A stretch of 64,000 nt of DNA from Macrostomum hystrix (GCA_950097015.1 CATNEN010000001.1:25972501-26036500), one strand, 5' to 3'. Positions 45,085 through 57,991 are shown, counted from the first letter of the stretch. The notes: generated from the sequence alone by a model not told the origin. Translations and numbers: made by a program.

Positions 45085-45784
45085 GAGCACTTTAGTTTTA
45101 ATTTGGCAGGTAATTTTCAAGGCACTTATCACTGAATCTTGGACAATTATTCACCCATTTCAGTGAATTTGTCCAGTGCAGACTGATACCGAGTCCAATA
45201 GTCCAGTTGAATCACTTATTACATCTGAATTAAAACTGAATTTAGAATCTTACAACATCACAATATTTCAGCAGCAGGAAGGCCACAGAACAGACTACCT
45301 GGCCTGCGAAACCCTCCAACCACACCCAAGCCAACCAGTTTGTTACAATCAGCGAAAAAAAATTAGCCAGGTAAAAATCGAAGCAAAAGTAGGAAAGTTT
45401 GGCAACCAAATCCTTAAAAGATTTGGATATTCTTCCTCAATAAAAGCAGGAAAACCGAGAAAGAAAAAATCACTGCCTCTTTTGGAATGTAAAGGAATCG
45501 AAGAAAGTGAAATATAATAGAGATTTCGACGAAATTTTGCTAGAAAGGCATGGAGTCTCACGACAGTGTGTGGCGTCAAAACTGCTACAAAATAAATGTA
45601 AGCACCTATTTAGAAGCTGGAAGGCAAAAATATATTCGAGAAAAAAATCATACAATCCCACCATTAACACCTTAACGACCAAATACAAATATATAAAAAA
45701 GACGAAATTCTTTCAGAGGAATTCAAAACAAAAATATGGCTTCAGGCCCACCAAAGATTAAAACAATCAACATGAGATTATTTC
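45085..45784. other. Spacer with unrecognised short open frames
   Basis: Plus-strand frames at 45176-45517 (113 residues) and 45507-45761 (84 residues) overlap in different phases. They are Lys-rich in AT-rich DNA, with no family signature; chance frames are the likeliest explanation. Confidence 0.45.
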
Positions 45785-47030
45785 TTACATTAGAATCAGT
45801 AATCCAAAATTAGAATACCCAATCTGACATTATAACCCCACTGTAAAATTAGATACAATCCCAATCTGATATTAGAATCCCACTGTAAAATTAGATAGAA
45901 TCCCAATCTGAAATTAGAATCCCCAATCTGAAATTATAATCCCAATGTAAAATTAGATAGAATCCCCATCTAAAATTAGAATCCCCAATCTGACATTAGA
46001 ATCCCAATGTAAAATTAGATAGAATCCCAATCTGACATTAGAATCCCCAATCTGACATTAGAATCCCCAATTTGACATTAGAATCCCCAATCTGACATTA
46101 GAATCCCAATGTAAAATTAGATAGAATCCCAATCTGACATTAGAATCCCCAATCCGAAATTAGAATCCCACTGTAAAATTAGATAGAATCCCAATCTGAA
46201 ATTAGAATCCCCAATCTAACATTAGAATCCCCAATCCGAAATTACAATCCCCAATCTGACATTAGAATCCCAAATTTGACATAAGAATCCCAATGTAAAA
46301 TTAGATAGAATCCCAATCTGACATTAGAATCCCCAATCCGAAATTAGAATCCCCAATCTGACATTAGAATCCCCAATCCGAAATTAGAATCCCTAATCTG
46401 ACATTAGAACCCCACTGTAAAATTAGATAGAATCCCAATCTGACATTAGAATCCCAATGTAAAATTAGATAGAATCCCAATCTCACATTAGAATCCCACT
46501 GTAAAATTAGATAGAATCCCAATCTCACATTAGAATCCCACTGTCAAATTAGATAGAATCCCAATCTCACATTAGAATCCCACTGTAAAATTAGATAGAA
46601 TCCCAATCTCACATTAGAATCCCACTGTCAAATTAGATAGAATCCCAATCTCACATTAGAATCCCACTGTCAAATTAGATAGAATCCCAATCTCACATTA
46701 GAATCCCATTGTAAAATTAGATAGAATCCCAATCTCACATTAGAATCCCACTGTCAAATTAGATAGAATCCCAATTTAAAATTAGATAGAATCTCAATCT
46801 GAAATTAGAATATCCAATCTGACATTAGAATCCCAATCTGATATTAGAATCCCAATCTGACATTAGAATCCCAACCTGACATTAGAATCCCAATCTGACA
46901 TTAGAATCCCAATCTGACATTAGAATCCCAATCTGACATTAGAATCCCAATCTGACATCAGAATATCCAATCTGACATCAGAATCCCCAATCTGACATCC
47001 GAATCCCAATCTGACAGTAAAATTGCATTC
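45785..47030. repeat. 19-42-bp compound array, ATTAGAATCCC family
   Basis: Basic unit CTGACATTAGAATCCCAAT (19 bp) mixes with TGTAAAATTAGATAGAATCC. Around 46430-46780 the two alternate as a 42-bp higher-order unit; the right end reverts to the 19-bp unit alone. It is related to the 20-bp array at 50.9-53.4 kb. Confidence 0.93.
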
Positions 47031-47519
47031 CATAAAAATCTGACGTGTCGAAAAAAATGAATTTTCGCGAGTGCTTTTGACCTTGGTCGCTGCTTACCAA
47101 AGTGCCACTCCTTTTAAGTTTGAAACTAGGATAAAAATGAAAAAAACTGCGAAATTGCGACGGGGGAAAATTGCCTAGCCTTAATTAGGTTTTGCAGAGC
47201 TCTAAGAACCGGTAAACTGATATTTCACAGTTGAATTCCAGTATGCTGGAGTTTTAGCGCATTCGCTACAGTACCAGACTGTGTTGTCTGTTTAGTCCTG
47301 AAATCGTGCTTTTCAGTGAATTAGTCGCGCATTACCGATTCACAAAAAGTGACCTGCGCAGATACCGTCACAATCTTCGCAGTGCAGACCTATGAGACAA
47401 TTGCTTCAAGAGTTCCAGAAAAAAATGAATTCATAAATATATTTCTTTGAAGTAGTGAACGTTTGCAAGCTTAATTAGTCTCAGCGAAATAATACTCATG
47501 AATCCAAAAAATCAGAAGG
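47031..47519. other. Spacer
   Basis: AT-rich unique sequence; nothing recognised. Confidence 0.5.
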
Positions 47520-48330
47520 TCATTTGAGCCTACTAAATGACTTCTCATACCGCCTCCAAAATGACTACTCATACGGTCTCCTAAATGGTTGCTCATAAAG
47601 CCTCCTAAATGACTACTCATACGGTCTCCTAAATGGTTGCTCATAAAGCCTCCTAAATGACTACTCATACGGTCTCCTAAATGGTTGCTCATAAAGCCTC
47701 CTAAATGACTACTCATACGGTCTCCTAAATGGTTGCTCATAAAGCCTCCTAAATGACTACTCATACGGTCTCCTAAATGGTTGCTCATAAAGCCTCCTAA
47801 ATGACTACTCATACGGTCTCCTAAATGGTTGCTCATACGGCCTCGCAAATGACTGCTCATAAAGCCTCCAAAATGACTGCTCATACGCACTCCAAAATGG
47901 CTGCTCATACGGCCCCGTAAATGACTGCTAATACGGCCTCCTTACTGACTGCTCATACAGCCTCCTATATGTATAAGACTGCTCATACGGCCTCCAAAAC
48001 GGCTGTTCATACGGCCTTCTAAATAGTTGCTCATACGGCCTCCGAAATAACTCCCCATACGGCCTCCAAAATAACTCCCCATACGGCCTCGAAAATGGCT
48101 GCTCATACGGCCTCGAAAATGGCTGCTCATACGGCCTCGAAAATGGCTGCTCATACGGCCTCCAAAATGGCTGCTCATACGGCCTCCAAAATGGCTGCTC
48201 ATACGGCCTCCAAAATGGCTGCTCATACGGCCTCCAAAATGGCTGCTCATACGGCCTCGAAAATGGCTGCTCATACGGCCTCCAAAATGGCTGCTCATAC
48301 GGCCTCATAAATGACCACTCATTTGCCGAC
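47520..48330. repeat. 24-bp array with YY1/Pho-type sites
   Basis: About 34 units. The left half is a 48-bp dimer of CTCATAAAGCCTCCTAAATG and CTCATACGGTCTCCTAAATG types. The right half is a simple 24-bp unit with CATACGGCCTCCAAAATGGC then TGCT. About ten units contain AAAATGGCTGC, matching the YY1/Pleiohomeotic consensus AANATGGCNGC. Confidence 0.95.
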
Positions 48331-48649
48331 TAAATAAGCTCTCATTGTGGCAAAAAAGGAGCAAAAAGGTCGCGAAAATCGGAAAAGATTCTTGAACAAA
48401 TATCCCTAAAATTATCCAAGCTAAATAAGAGAGAGAAAATGTGCAAACAAGGGGAGGTAGAGCTCAGAAACACAGACAAACAGTACAGTGGGTTTGGCAA
48501 TCTTGAACTAGTTGTCTCGGAATCCAAGCTAGATTATGAAATTGAATTCTATATATCAGATTTAAAATTCCTCCTTAATCCTATTATTCTCCTGCTCTTC
48601 GCTCTGGTCTCTCGGCCTCTACAAAAAAACTAGCGAGAAGAGAAGCTTT
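48331..48649. other. Spacer
   Basis: AT-rich; nothing recognised. Confidence 0.5.
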
Positions 48650-48734
48650 GTGGTTGACAAAAGCGCCCCGCCCACTTCAGGCGCTCAGGGGCTAAAATGG
48701 GGGGGAATACTGACACACGGACCGAAACTCTGTT

Positions 48735-48767
<33 letters not shown>

Positions 48768-48900
48768 GGGCGGGCCAGTTTTCTTCAATTGATCTCGCCT
48801 CACAACGGGAAGCAAAGAAGGCCGAACAAAGACACAGAGGCACACACTCCGTCTCAGCCAGGAGGGGAAATATCTACACATTCCCGGGCACAGACCAACA
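48650..48900. promoter_or_regulatory. GC-rich patch with CAG9 run
   Basis: Contains GCGCCCCGCCCAC (GC-box-like) at about 48664 and nine CAG triplets at about 48737-48763. Candidate promoter or enhancer; no gene is visible next to it. Confidence 0.2.
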
Positions 48901-49294
48901 GACTGGGAAGGAAGTTCTCAATTGAAGAATAAAAAATTCTGATTCAAAAACCTTATTTTCTTTTCGCTTCTCTCCTTGAAAATCTTCTTGCGCAGCAACC
49001 CAATCCCAATCTCAATCCCAACCCGATCTCAACAGCAGCGGAAGAGACAGTCGGGCTATTGCCGGCCGGGGAAGCCAAAGCTAGAAGGGATTTCCTGTTG
49101 CAGAATTTTTTATTCTGCTTTTAATTACAGAATACTTTTTATTAGTTCAAAAAGCTGGCCAGCTCGAGCGCCTTTTTATTGTTCCGCCTGGCAAGCCTTT
49201 GATAAAATAAATAGCTTTTATTATTGCCAAATCAATCCACTTTCTTAGATCGTTCGCAACGGAATAACAACTGAAGTATGGAGACACTCCCTGA
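48901..49294. other. Spacer
   Basis: Unique; nothing recognised. Confidence 0.5.
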
Positions 49295-50045
49295 CTGTCT
49301 CAATCTACTACTCATTCCTCTCATTCTACTTATCTACATCTCAATCTACTAACTACCTGTCAATCTTCCAATCTACTTCTGACACTACCAACCTACCTCT
49401 CACTATAGGAATCTATCTCATACTCCACCAATCTAATCTACTTCTCACAGTGAGAATCTACCTCTCACTCGACTAATCTATCCCTCACTCTACCAATCTA
49501 CTTCTCTCCTGCCAATCTACCTCTCACTATCAATCTACCTCTCACTATCAATCTACCTCTCACTATCAATCTACCTCTCACCAACCAATCTACCACACAC
49601 TCTACTAATCAACCTCTCACCTGCCAATCTACCTCTCACTCTACTAATCTACCTCTCACCTACCAATCTACCTCTCACCTACCAATCTACCTCACACCCT
49701 CCTAATCTACCTCTCACCTACCACTCTACCTCTCACTATCAATCTACCTCTCACCTACCAATCTACCTCACACTCTACTAATCTACCTCTCACCTACCAA
49801 TCTACCTCACACTCTACTAATCTACCTCTCACCTACCAATCTACCTCACACTCTACTAATCTACCTCTCACCTACCAATCTACCTCACACTCTACTAATC
49901 TACCTCTCACCTACCAATCTATCCCTCACTCTACCAATCTACCTCTCACTCTACCAATCTACCTCTCACTTTACTAATCGAACTCTCACCTACCAATCTA
50001 CCTCTCACTCTACTAATCTACTTCTCAATCTACCAATCTCTCACT
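49295..50045. repeat. 16-20-bp degenerate array
   Basis: About 40 units around AATCTACCTCTCACCTACC, with CTCTACT, CTATC and CACACTC variants. Between 49740 and 49910 a CTCTCACC / CTCACACTC alternation gives a period near 37 bp, repeated about five times. Confidence 0.93.
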
Positions 50046-50871
50046 TATCAGATTTTCATGTTCCTCCTCATATTCAAGATATTCTATCTCACGCACGGCA
50101 GCGCCCACTGTTTCATAGCGCATAGAATCACCAACGCCACTAATCCAGCCCTGTCTCTCATTTAGTTTTTCTCTTTCTGGTCAATTGTTTCCAGCAGAGC
50201 TGACGGCCCCTCTTGCCGACACAATAAACAGTCGGCAGATACAGACTGGCAGGTCCGGTGAACAACACCGCAGAGGGAGAAATTGTTAACAACAAGAGGC
50301 CGGGGGTCTCGCACCGGCCACCCTTTTGTTAGAACAGCCCCTTTAACCCAGCCCAGCCCAAAGCCGGCTAGACCTTGCGCAGTCGGACCGGCACACAAAC
50401 AGCCGGGCAGGGCGGAGCTGTCAGTCAAGATAGCCGGCCGCCACCCCGCCCCCTGCTCCACCACCTGAAACAGACCGCTAATTCCGCCATGAAGCCCTTC
50501 CACCATTCATTCATTTCCCAACCATAAAGAGCCCACGCTATTTTTTTTCACCAGAATATCCCCACAGCTGATCCCCGACCACTGATCCCAGCACGGTCAG
50601 AAATAATTCCTCCCATATTTGCGCTACGGCAATGTCGACAAAAATCTTGAGAGATGGGACAATGGCAGTCATCTTATTGATTCTTCGTTTTTTCGGTGTT
50701 CGGCAAAAATAAAAAGCCCGGGTTTGCCGCTATGCTAATCCCCAGTGGGCTGAGATGGTACACGCCTTTGAGTAGCAATTTTAAAGATCCTAAAAATTTT
50801 ACATGCGATGCAGATTAACTCATTGTAGGAAAATTCTCGATCTGACCTCGAAATCCAAATATGGCATTAGA
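50046..50871. other. Spacer with GC-rich centre
   Basis: 50280-50480 is GC- and CpG-rich (AGCCGGCC-type motifs) and could be regulatory. No gene recognised. Confidence 0.4.
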
Positions 50872-52640
50872 ATCGTCCATCCGACAGTAGAATCCCCAAT
50901 CTGATACTAGAATCCCTAATCTGATACTAGAATCACTAATCTGGTACTAGAATCCCTAATCTGATACTAGAATCCCCAATCTGATACTAGAATCCCTAAT
51001 CTGATACTAGAATCCCCAATCTGATACTAGAATCCCCAATCTGATACTAGAATCCCTAATCTGATACTAGAATCCCTAATCTGATACTAGAATCCCTAAT
51101 CTGATACTAGAATCCCTAATTTGATACTAGAATCCCTAATCTGATACTAGAATCACTAATCTGGTACTAGAATCCCTAATCTGATACTAGAATCCCCAAT
51201 CTGATACTAGAATCCCCAATCTGATACTAGAATCCCTAATCTGATACTAGAATCCCCAATCTGATACTAGAATCCCTAATCTGATACTAGAATCCCTAAT
51301 CTGATACTAGAATCCCTAATCTGATACTAGAATCCCTAATCTGATACTAGAATCCCTAATCTGATACTAGAATCCCCAATCTGATACTAGAATCCCTAAT
51401 CTGATACTAGAATCCCTAATCTGATACTAGAATCACTAATCTGATACTAGAATCCCTAATCTGATACTAGAATCCCTAATCTGATACTAGAATCCCTAAT
51501 CTGATACTAGAATCCCTAATCTGATACTAGAATCACTAATCTGATACTAGAATCACTAATCTGATACTAGAATCCCTAATCTGATACTAGAATCCCTAAT
51601 CTGATACTAGAATCCCTAATCTGATACTAGAATCCCTAATCTGATACTAGAATCCCTAATTTGATACTAGAATCCCTAATCTGATACTAGAATCCCTAAT
51701 TTGATACTAGAATCCCTAATCTGATACTAGAATCCCTAATCTGATACTAGAATCCCTAATCTGATACTAGAATCCCTAATCTGATACTAGAATCCCCAAT
51801 ATGATACTAGAATCCCTAATCTGATACTAGAATCCCTAATCTGATACTAGAATCACTAATCTGATACTAGAATCCCTAATCTGATACTAGAATCCCTAAT
51901 CTGATACTAGAATCCCTAATCTGATACTAGAATCCCTAATTTGATACTAGAATCCCTAATCTGATACTAGAATCCCTAATTTGATACTAGAATCCCTAAT
52001 CTGATACTAGAATCCCTAATCTGATACTAGAATCCCTAATCTGATACTAGAATCCCTAATCTGATACTAGAATCCCCAATATGATACTAGAATCCCTAAT
52101 CTGATACTAGAATCCCTAATCTGATACTAGAATCACTAATCTGATACTAGAATCCCTAATCTGATACTAGAATCCCCAATCTGATACTAGAATCCCTAAT
52201 CTGATACTAGAATCCCTAATCTGATACTAGAATCCCCAATCTGATACTAGAATCCCTAATCTGATACTAGAATCCCCAATCTGATACTAGAATCCCTAAT
52301 CTGATACTAGAATCCCTAATCTGATACTAGAATCCCTAATTTGATACTAGAATCCCTAATCTGATACTAGAATCCCTAATCTGATACTAGAATCCCTAAT
52401 CTGATACTAGAATCCCTAATCTGATACTAGAATCCCTAATCTGATACTAGAATCCCTAATCTGATACTAGAATCCCCAATCTGATACTAGAATCCCTAAT
52501 CTGATACTAGAATCCCTAATCTGATACTAGAATCCCTAATCTGATACTAGAATCCCTAATCTGATACTAGAATCCCTAATCTAATACTAGAATCCCTAAT
52601 CTGATACTAGAATCCCTAATCTGATAGTAGAATCCCAAAT
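50872..52640. repeat. 20-bp array CTGATACTAGAATCCCTAAT, about 88 copies
   Basis: Register is perfect over 1.75 kb, with single-base variants (CCCCAAT, CACTAAT, TTGATAC, ATGATAC, CTGGTAC). The variant order in 51661-51860 recurs exactly 280 bp later at 51941-52140. Confidence 0.97.
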
Positions 52641-53398
52641 CTGATAGTAGAATCCCCATTCTGACGGTAAAATCCCCATTCTGACGGCAGAATCCCCATT
52701 CTGACGGTAAAATCCCCATTCTGACGGTAGAATCCCCATTCTGACGGTAGAATCCCCATTCTGACGGTAGAATCCCCATTCTGACGGCAGAATCCCCATT
52801 CTGACGGTAAAATCCCCATTCTGACGGTAGAATCCCCATTCTGACGGTAGAATCCCCATTCTGACGGCAGAATCCCCATTCTGACGGTAAAATCCCCATT
52901 CTGACGGCAGAATCCCCATTCTGACGGCAGAATCCCCATTCTGACGGCAGAATCCCCATTCTGACGGCAGAATCCCCATTCTGACGGTAAAATCCCCATT
53001 CTGACGGCAGAATCCCCATTCTGACGGTAGAATCCCCATTCTGACGGTAGAATCCCCATTCTGACGGCAGAATCCCCATTCTGACGGTAAAATCCCCATT
53101 CTGACGGTAGAATCCCCATTCTGACGGTAGAATCCCCATTCTGACGGCAGAATCCCCATTCTGACGGTAAAATCCCCATTCTGACGGCAGAATCCCCATT
53201 CTGACGGCAGAATCCCCATTCTGACGGCAGAATCCCCATTCTGACGGCAGAATCCCCATTCTGACGGTAAAATCCCCATTCTGACGGCAGAATCCCCATT
53301 CTGACGGCAGAATCCCCATTCTGACGGCAGAATCCCCATTCTGACGGCAGAATCCCCATTCTGACGGTAAAATCCCCATTCTGACGGCAGAATCCCAA
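52641..53398. repeat. 20-bp array CTGACGGTAGAATCCCCATT, about 38 copies
   Basis: Continues the previous array in the same 20-bp register after about two transition units (GATAGTAGAATCCCAAAT). Variants are GGTAG, GGTAA and GGCAG. Minus-strand frames (MGILPSEWGFCRQNGDSAVR repeats) are artefacts: all three frames are open. Confidence 0.97.
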
Positions 53399-54267
53399 GT
53401 CTGACATAATAATTAGAGATACTAGCATTCGCAATATTCTCAAGTCGCCATGTTCAGTTGAGTTATTAGTTAGTTGTTAGAATCCCCAACTGCTCTAAGA
53501 AGCCAATCTACTCAAACAGGTCCAGTTGCTCCATTTTCAGCCGTTGCCATAACATGCCAATAAGAAGCAGTTGAGTTCAGGTCGGAGAATTCCTTATCTT
53601 ATCCCAAAGCACACGCCTGGCAGCAATGGCCAGAGCAGGCCAGCCCCAGTGCGGTAGGCAGAGCTTTAATAATACATAGGGAGTGTCTAGGCAGGAACCA
53701 GACTAGCTGTTCTACTGAGTCAGATAATCATCCCAGCTACCTGAGCTGCCACATTGTTGGATCCAATGGGAAGCGAAGCACACAGGTAGATGAGACCGGG
53801 CGAGATTCGCATCGCACAGTCGCAATGAATATTGGCTGTGGAACAGCTGCAGTTTGCAGCACAACAGACAGCTAGTTTTTTTTAATGATTCAATTGAGCC
53901 ATCAGCAACAAAAATCTGCTGACAATAACCGCAAAGCGTAAATGCCTGACAAAAGCTGAAGAACAAAGCGCCACACATATCACTGCTTTTCAATCTTCTT
54001 CTTTCAGTCTGAATTTCCGCTTTCTAAATTTGAAAGAAACAAACCGCCTATTCAAACACAATACAAAATTTCACAGCCAAATAAATCTAATTTGTAACTC
54101 ACTCCGAGCTTCAGATTTTTGTTCATCCATCAGTTCCTAAATTTTGATCCTTTGATACAAAAAAGAACAAATAATAAAAACACTTTCTAATCTTCATTTG
54201 AAAGGCACAAAAAGTGTGTCCATCTAGATACGAAATGATCCGAGAAAACGTTTCAAAAACCAGATTT
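53399..54267. other. Spacer
   Basis: Unique. The 93-residue minus-strand frame at 53712-53993 has no recognisable family. Confidence 0.5.
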
Positions 54268-55436
54268 CCTGATCCTGATAAGAATCCTGATCCGTTATAA
54301 ATTACCAGTTTCTAAGAATCCTGATCCCTTATAACTTACCAGTTTCTAAGAATCCTGATCCATTATAAATTACCAGTTTCTAAGAATCCTGATCCCTTAT
54401 AAATTACCAGTTTCTAAGAATCCTGATCCCTTATAACTTACCAGTTTCTAAGAATCCTGATCCATTATAAATTACCAGTTTCTAAGAATCCTGATCCCTT
54501 ATAAATTAACAGTTTCTAAGAATCCTGATCCATTATAAATTACCAGTTTCTAAGAATCCTGATCCCTTATAAATTACCAGTTTCTAAGAATCCTGATCCA
54601 TTATAAATTACCAGTTTCTAAGAATCCTGATCCCTTATAAATTACCAGTTTCTAAGAATCCTGATCCCTTATAACTTACCAGTTTCTAAGAATCCTGATC
54701 CATTATAAATTACCAGTTTCTAAGAATCCTGATCCCTTATAAATTAACAGTTTCTAAGAATCCTGATCCATTATAAATTACCAGTTTCTAAGAATCCTGA
54801 TCCCTTATAAATTACCAGTTTCTAAGAATCCTGATCCCTTATAAATTACCAGTTTCTAAGAATCCTGATCCATTATAAATTACCAGTTTCTAAGAATCCT
54901 GATCCCTTATAAATTAACAGTTTCTAAGAATCCTGATCCATTATAAATTACCAGTTTCTAAGAATCCTGATCCCTTATAACTTGCCAGTTTCTAAGAATC
55001 CTGGTCCCTAATAACTTACCAGTTTCTAAGAATCCTGATCCATTATAAATTACCAGTTTCTAAGAATCCTGATCCCTTATAAATTACCAGTTTCTAAGAA
55101 TCCTGATCCATTATAAATTAACAGTTTCTAAGAATCCTGATCCCTTATAACTTACCAGTTTCTAAGAATCCTGGTCCCTTATAACTTACCAGTTTCTAAG
55201 AATCCTGGTCCCTTATAACTTACCAGTTTCTAAGAATCCTGATCCATTATAAATTACCAGTTTCTAAGAATCCTGATCTCTTATAACTTACCAGTTTCTA
55301 AGAATCCTGATCCATTATAAATTAACAGTTTCTAAGAATCCTGATCCATTATAAATTACCAGTTTCTAAGAATCCTGATCCCTTATAAATTAACAGTTTC
55401 TAAGAATCCTGATCTCTTATAAATTAACAGTTTCTA
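54268..55436. repeat. 34-bp array with invariant TTCTAAGAA, about 34 copies
   Basis: Core AGTTTCTAAGAATCCTGATC followed by CCTTATAAATTACC or CATTATAAATTACC. The first half is nearly invariant while the second varies (CCTT/CATT, AAATT/ACTT, ACC/AAC). TTCTAAGAA matches the STAT consensus TTCNNNGAA. Confidence 0.96.
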
Positions 55437-56624
55437 AGAACTCTAGTCACAAAAACACTATCCAAGAATCGTTTCATGAATTCTGATCAATAATAATAAT
55501 TAATTTCAAGTTTGAAATTTCAAGCAAGAATCCTAAGGCGCCTAAATTAGTCAAGCCATAGACTGCATTACCTGCTGTCAACAGGCGGGGCTCAGATAGA
55601 AGAGTGATAAAACAATTATCCCAATTTATATATTGACACTTCTCTCGCGTCAAAATAGAGTTGATGGGGCTGTCAGAATAGCTAATAGGACATGTGAGAA
55701 AAAACCTAGCTGAAAGGATAGTTAAATTCAGCTAAGAGAAGGAGGCAAGATAATTAGGAACAAATTAATTTGAACGCAATCATGCGAATCTCACCATTTG
55801 TGATCTTCTAATCCGGCCACAACGCACTGCTGACATTGCAGTTGAATGCGAACCAATTGTGATGCAACAATTGCGACGGACAACTGTCGACTCGGATTCT
55901 GGCAATTTAAAAGCGGGATAAAATATTAATAAATGAGAAAACACTATTAATAATGAGTTGATAATTAGAGAATTGCAGACTGGTTACCTCTCTGCTGGGT
56001 GTCTGTTCTGTGCCAGTCGGTGAGGGACAAAGTGGGCCAGTTGAAGCCCTGTATTTTTTAACCTACCCCCGGCCCACACAGCAACCCACCCGCGCCTCCT
56101 AACTGGCAGGCCGGGCGCTGATTGGCTGGCAATCTGGCTACGGCGGCAATAAGGCCCTGCAAAGTCCCCCAGCAGAACTATAGCTCAACCCCAGACCACT
56201 CACAACGGCACACACATGACTGCAGAGAGCCAATTCATTCAACTGCAGCCCCCAGCCGCACACCATTTACACTACCCAATCATTCAATAATTGACCAAAG
56301 ATTGCATCTATGTGGGACATCCTCGCAGAGCAGCTCCGGTGCGAGAATGGAAAAAGAGGTGGGAGAGAAGGGGAGATGGGAGTTGAGGAAGCGGCTGCAT
56401 GGACAGGTGACTGACGGCAAACTCTGAGCTACACTGAGGAGGGGCCAGGGGCGCATTGTGTGTGACCGCCCGGCAGCTCCAAATGTCGGACAGTCGCTGC
56501 GACTGCACCATGGCAGCAGGATACTGGACTAGATATGACTCAATCAAACTGCCATTAATTCTGCCTATCACAATGGTTTGGACTTATTTAGCCATTGTGT
56601 TCATTAGCAGCGTTACCCATTATA
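55437..56624. other. Spacer, GC-rich part at 56030-56470
   Basis: 55990-56470 is GC-richer and contains GCTGATTGGCTGGC (inverted CCAAT) near 56116. Possible regulatory DNA. No exon recognised. Confidence 0.4.
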
Positions 56625-57235
56625 CACTTCCTCATCCTAATCCTTAATCAATTTCCTCATCTTAATCCATTATCCCTTTACTCATCCTAATCCATTACCC
56701 CTTTACTCACCCTAATCCATTATCCCTTTACTCATCCTAATCCATTATCCCTTTATCATCCTAATCCATTATCCCTTTACTAATCCTAATCCATTATCCC
56801 TTTACTCATCCTAATCCATTATCCCTTTACTCATCCTAATCCATTATCCCTTTACTCATCCTAATCCATTATCCCTTTACTCATCCTAATAAATTATCCC
56901 TTTACTCATCCTAATCCATTATCCCTTTACTCATCCTAATCCATTATCCCTTTACTCATCCTAATCCATTACCCCTTTACTCATCCTAAACCATTATCCC
57001 TTTACTCATCCTAATCCATTATCCCTTTACTCATCCTAATCCATTATCCCTTTACTCATCCTAATCCATTATCCCTTTACTCATCCTAATCCATTATCCC
57101 TTTACTCATCCTAATCAATTATCCCTTTACTCATCCTAATCCATTATCCCTTTACTCATGCTAATCCATTATCCCTTTACTAATCCTAATCCATTATCCC
57201 TTTCCTGATTCTAGTTTTCTAATCCTAATCCATAA
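56625..57235. repeat. 25-bp array with TAATCC, about 24 copies
   Basis: Core TCATCCTAATCCATTATCCC then TTTAC. Nearly every unit has TAATCC, the K50 homeodomain (Otx/Pitx/Bicoid) site. Both edges decay gradually. Confidence 0.96.
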
Positions 57236-57991
57236 TCCTCTTCCCAATCCTAATCGATTATCGCTTTCTCATCGTTATTGATTTCCTATTCTCAAATCTG
57301 TTTCCTCGCGCTTAAGGCCATTTTTCGTTAGCAATTTTGGCATTTAACAAAGAAAAAATTGCGACAGAAACAAACAATAAAGAGTTTTGGCCCGTTAAGT
57401 TTGCAATCAGAACTATTCCAAACTGTCGGGAATATCAATGTGAACAAACAGAACCCCTCACCCTCAAGATGAGCAGTATGGCTCAAACAGACCCGTACCT
57501 GTTCCTCCCGGGTGCCATGAGATTTCAATGCAATCTGACACTACAACAAAGCAGCGGTGCTAGTCAGTGCAGTAAGCAAATCTCTAAATTAAAACCCACC
57601 TGCTCTACAGTTCGCAATAGGCTTGTGTGTCTTTCATACATTCATAGGCGCAAAGTTTAAAGGCCAGGATTGGAGCACTGGGGGACCGACTGTTTATTAT
57701 TGTTACTCTTATTTCTACTCGAATTTGGCAATTTTCTAATTCTATTCTCATTCAAAAGCGCAACTGAACTCACAATCCGTGGAGTTTGGGATCCCTATTT
57801 CACACCGAGCATAGCTTCCTTCTCCAACAGAATTAGAACTACTTGATTTAAAGCAATTGGCACAGCATCCTAGAATACGAAAATTCCATGTCTAAACAGG
57901 CGTCATTTACGGAACTTAACGAGGCATGCATTATTTTGTCATCTGAATATACATTCTAAGATTTATTATTGTCTCATTTATAAACTTAATA
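57236..57991. other. Spacer
   Basis: A 107-residue plus-strand frame (57337-57660) has no family signature. Nothing else recognised. Confidence 0.5.

Noticed and set aside
45176-45761. Two adjacent plus-strand frames, possible frameshifted gene
   Set aside because: AT-rich, Lys/Ile composition, no known motif, no splice signals I trust.
52576-53443. Three overlapping 250-275-residue frames
   Set aside because: All three minus frames open with the same peptide, the signature of a stop-free tandem unit.
57337-57660. 107-residue plus-strand frame
   Set aside because: No recognisable domain; isolated from other exons.
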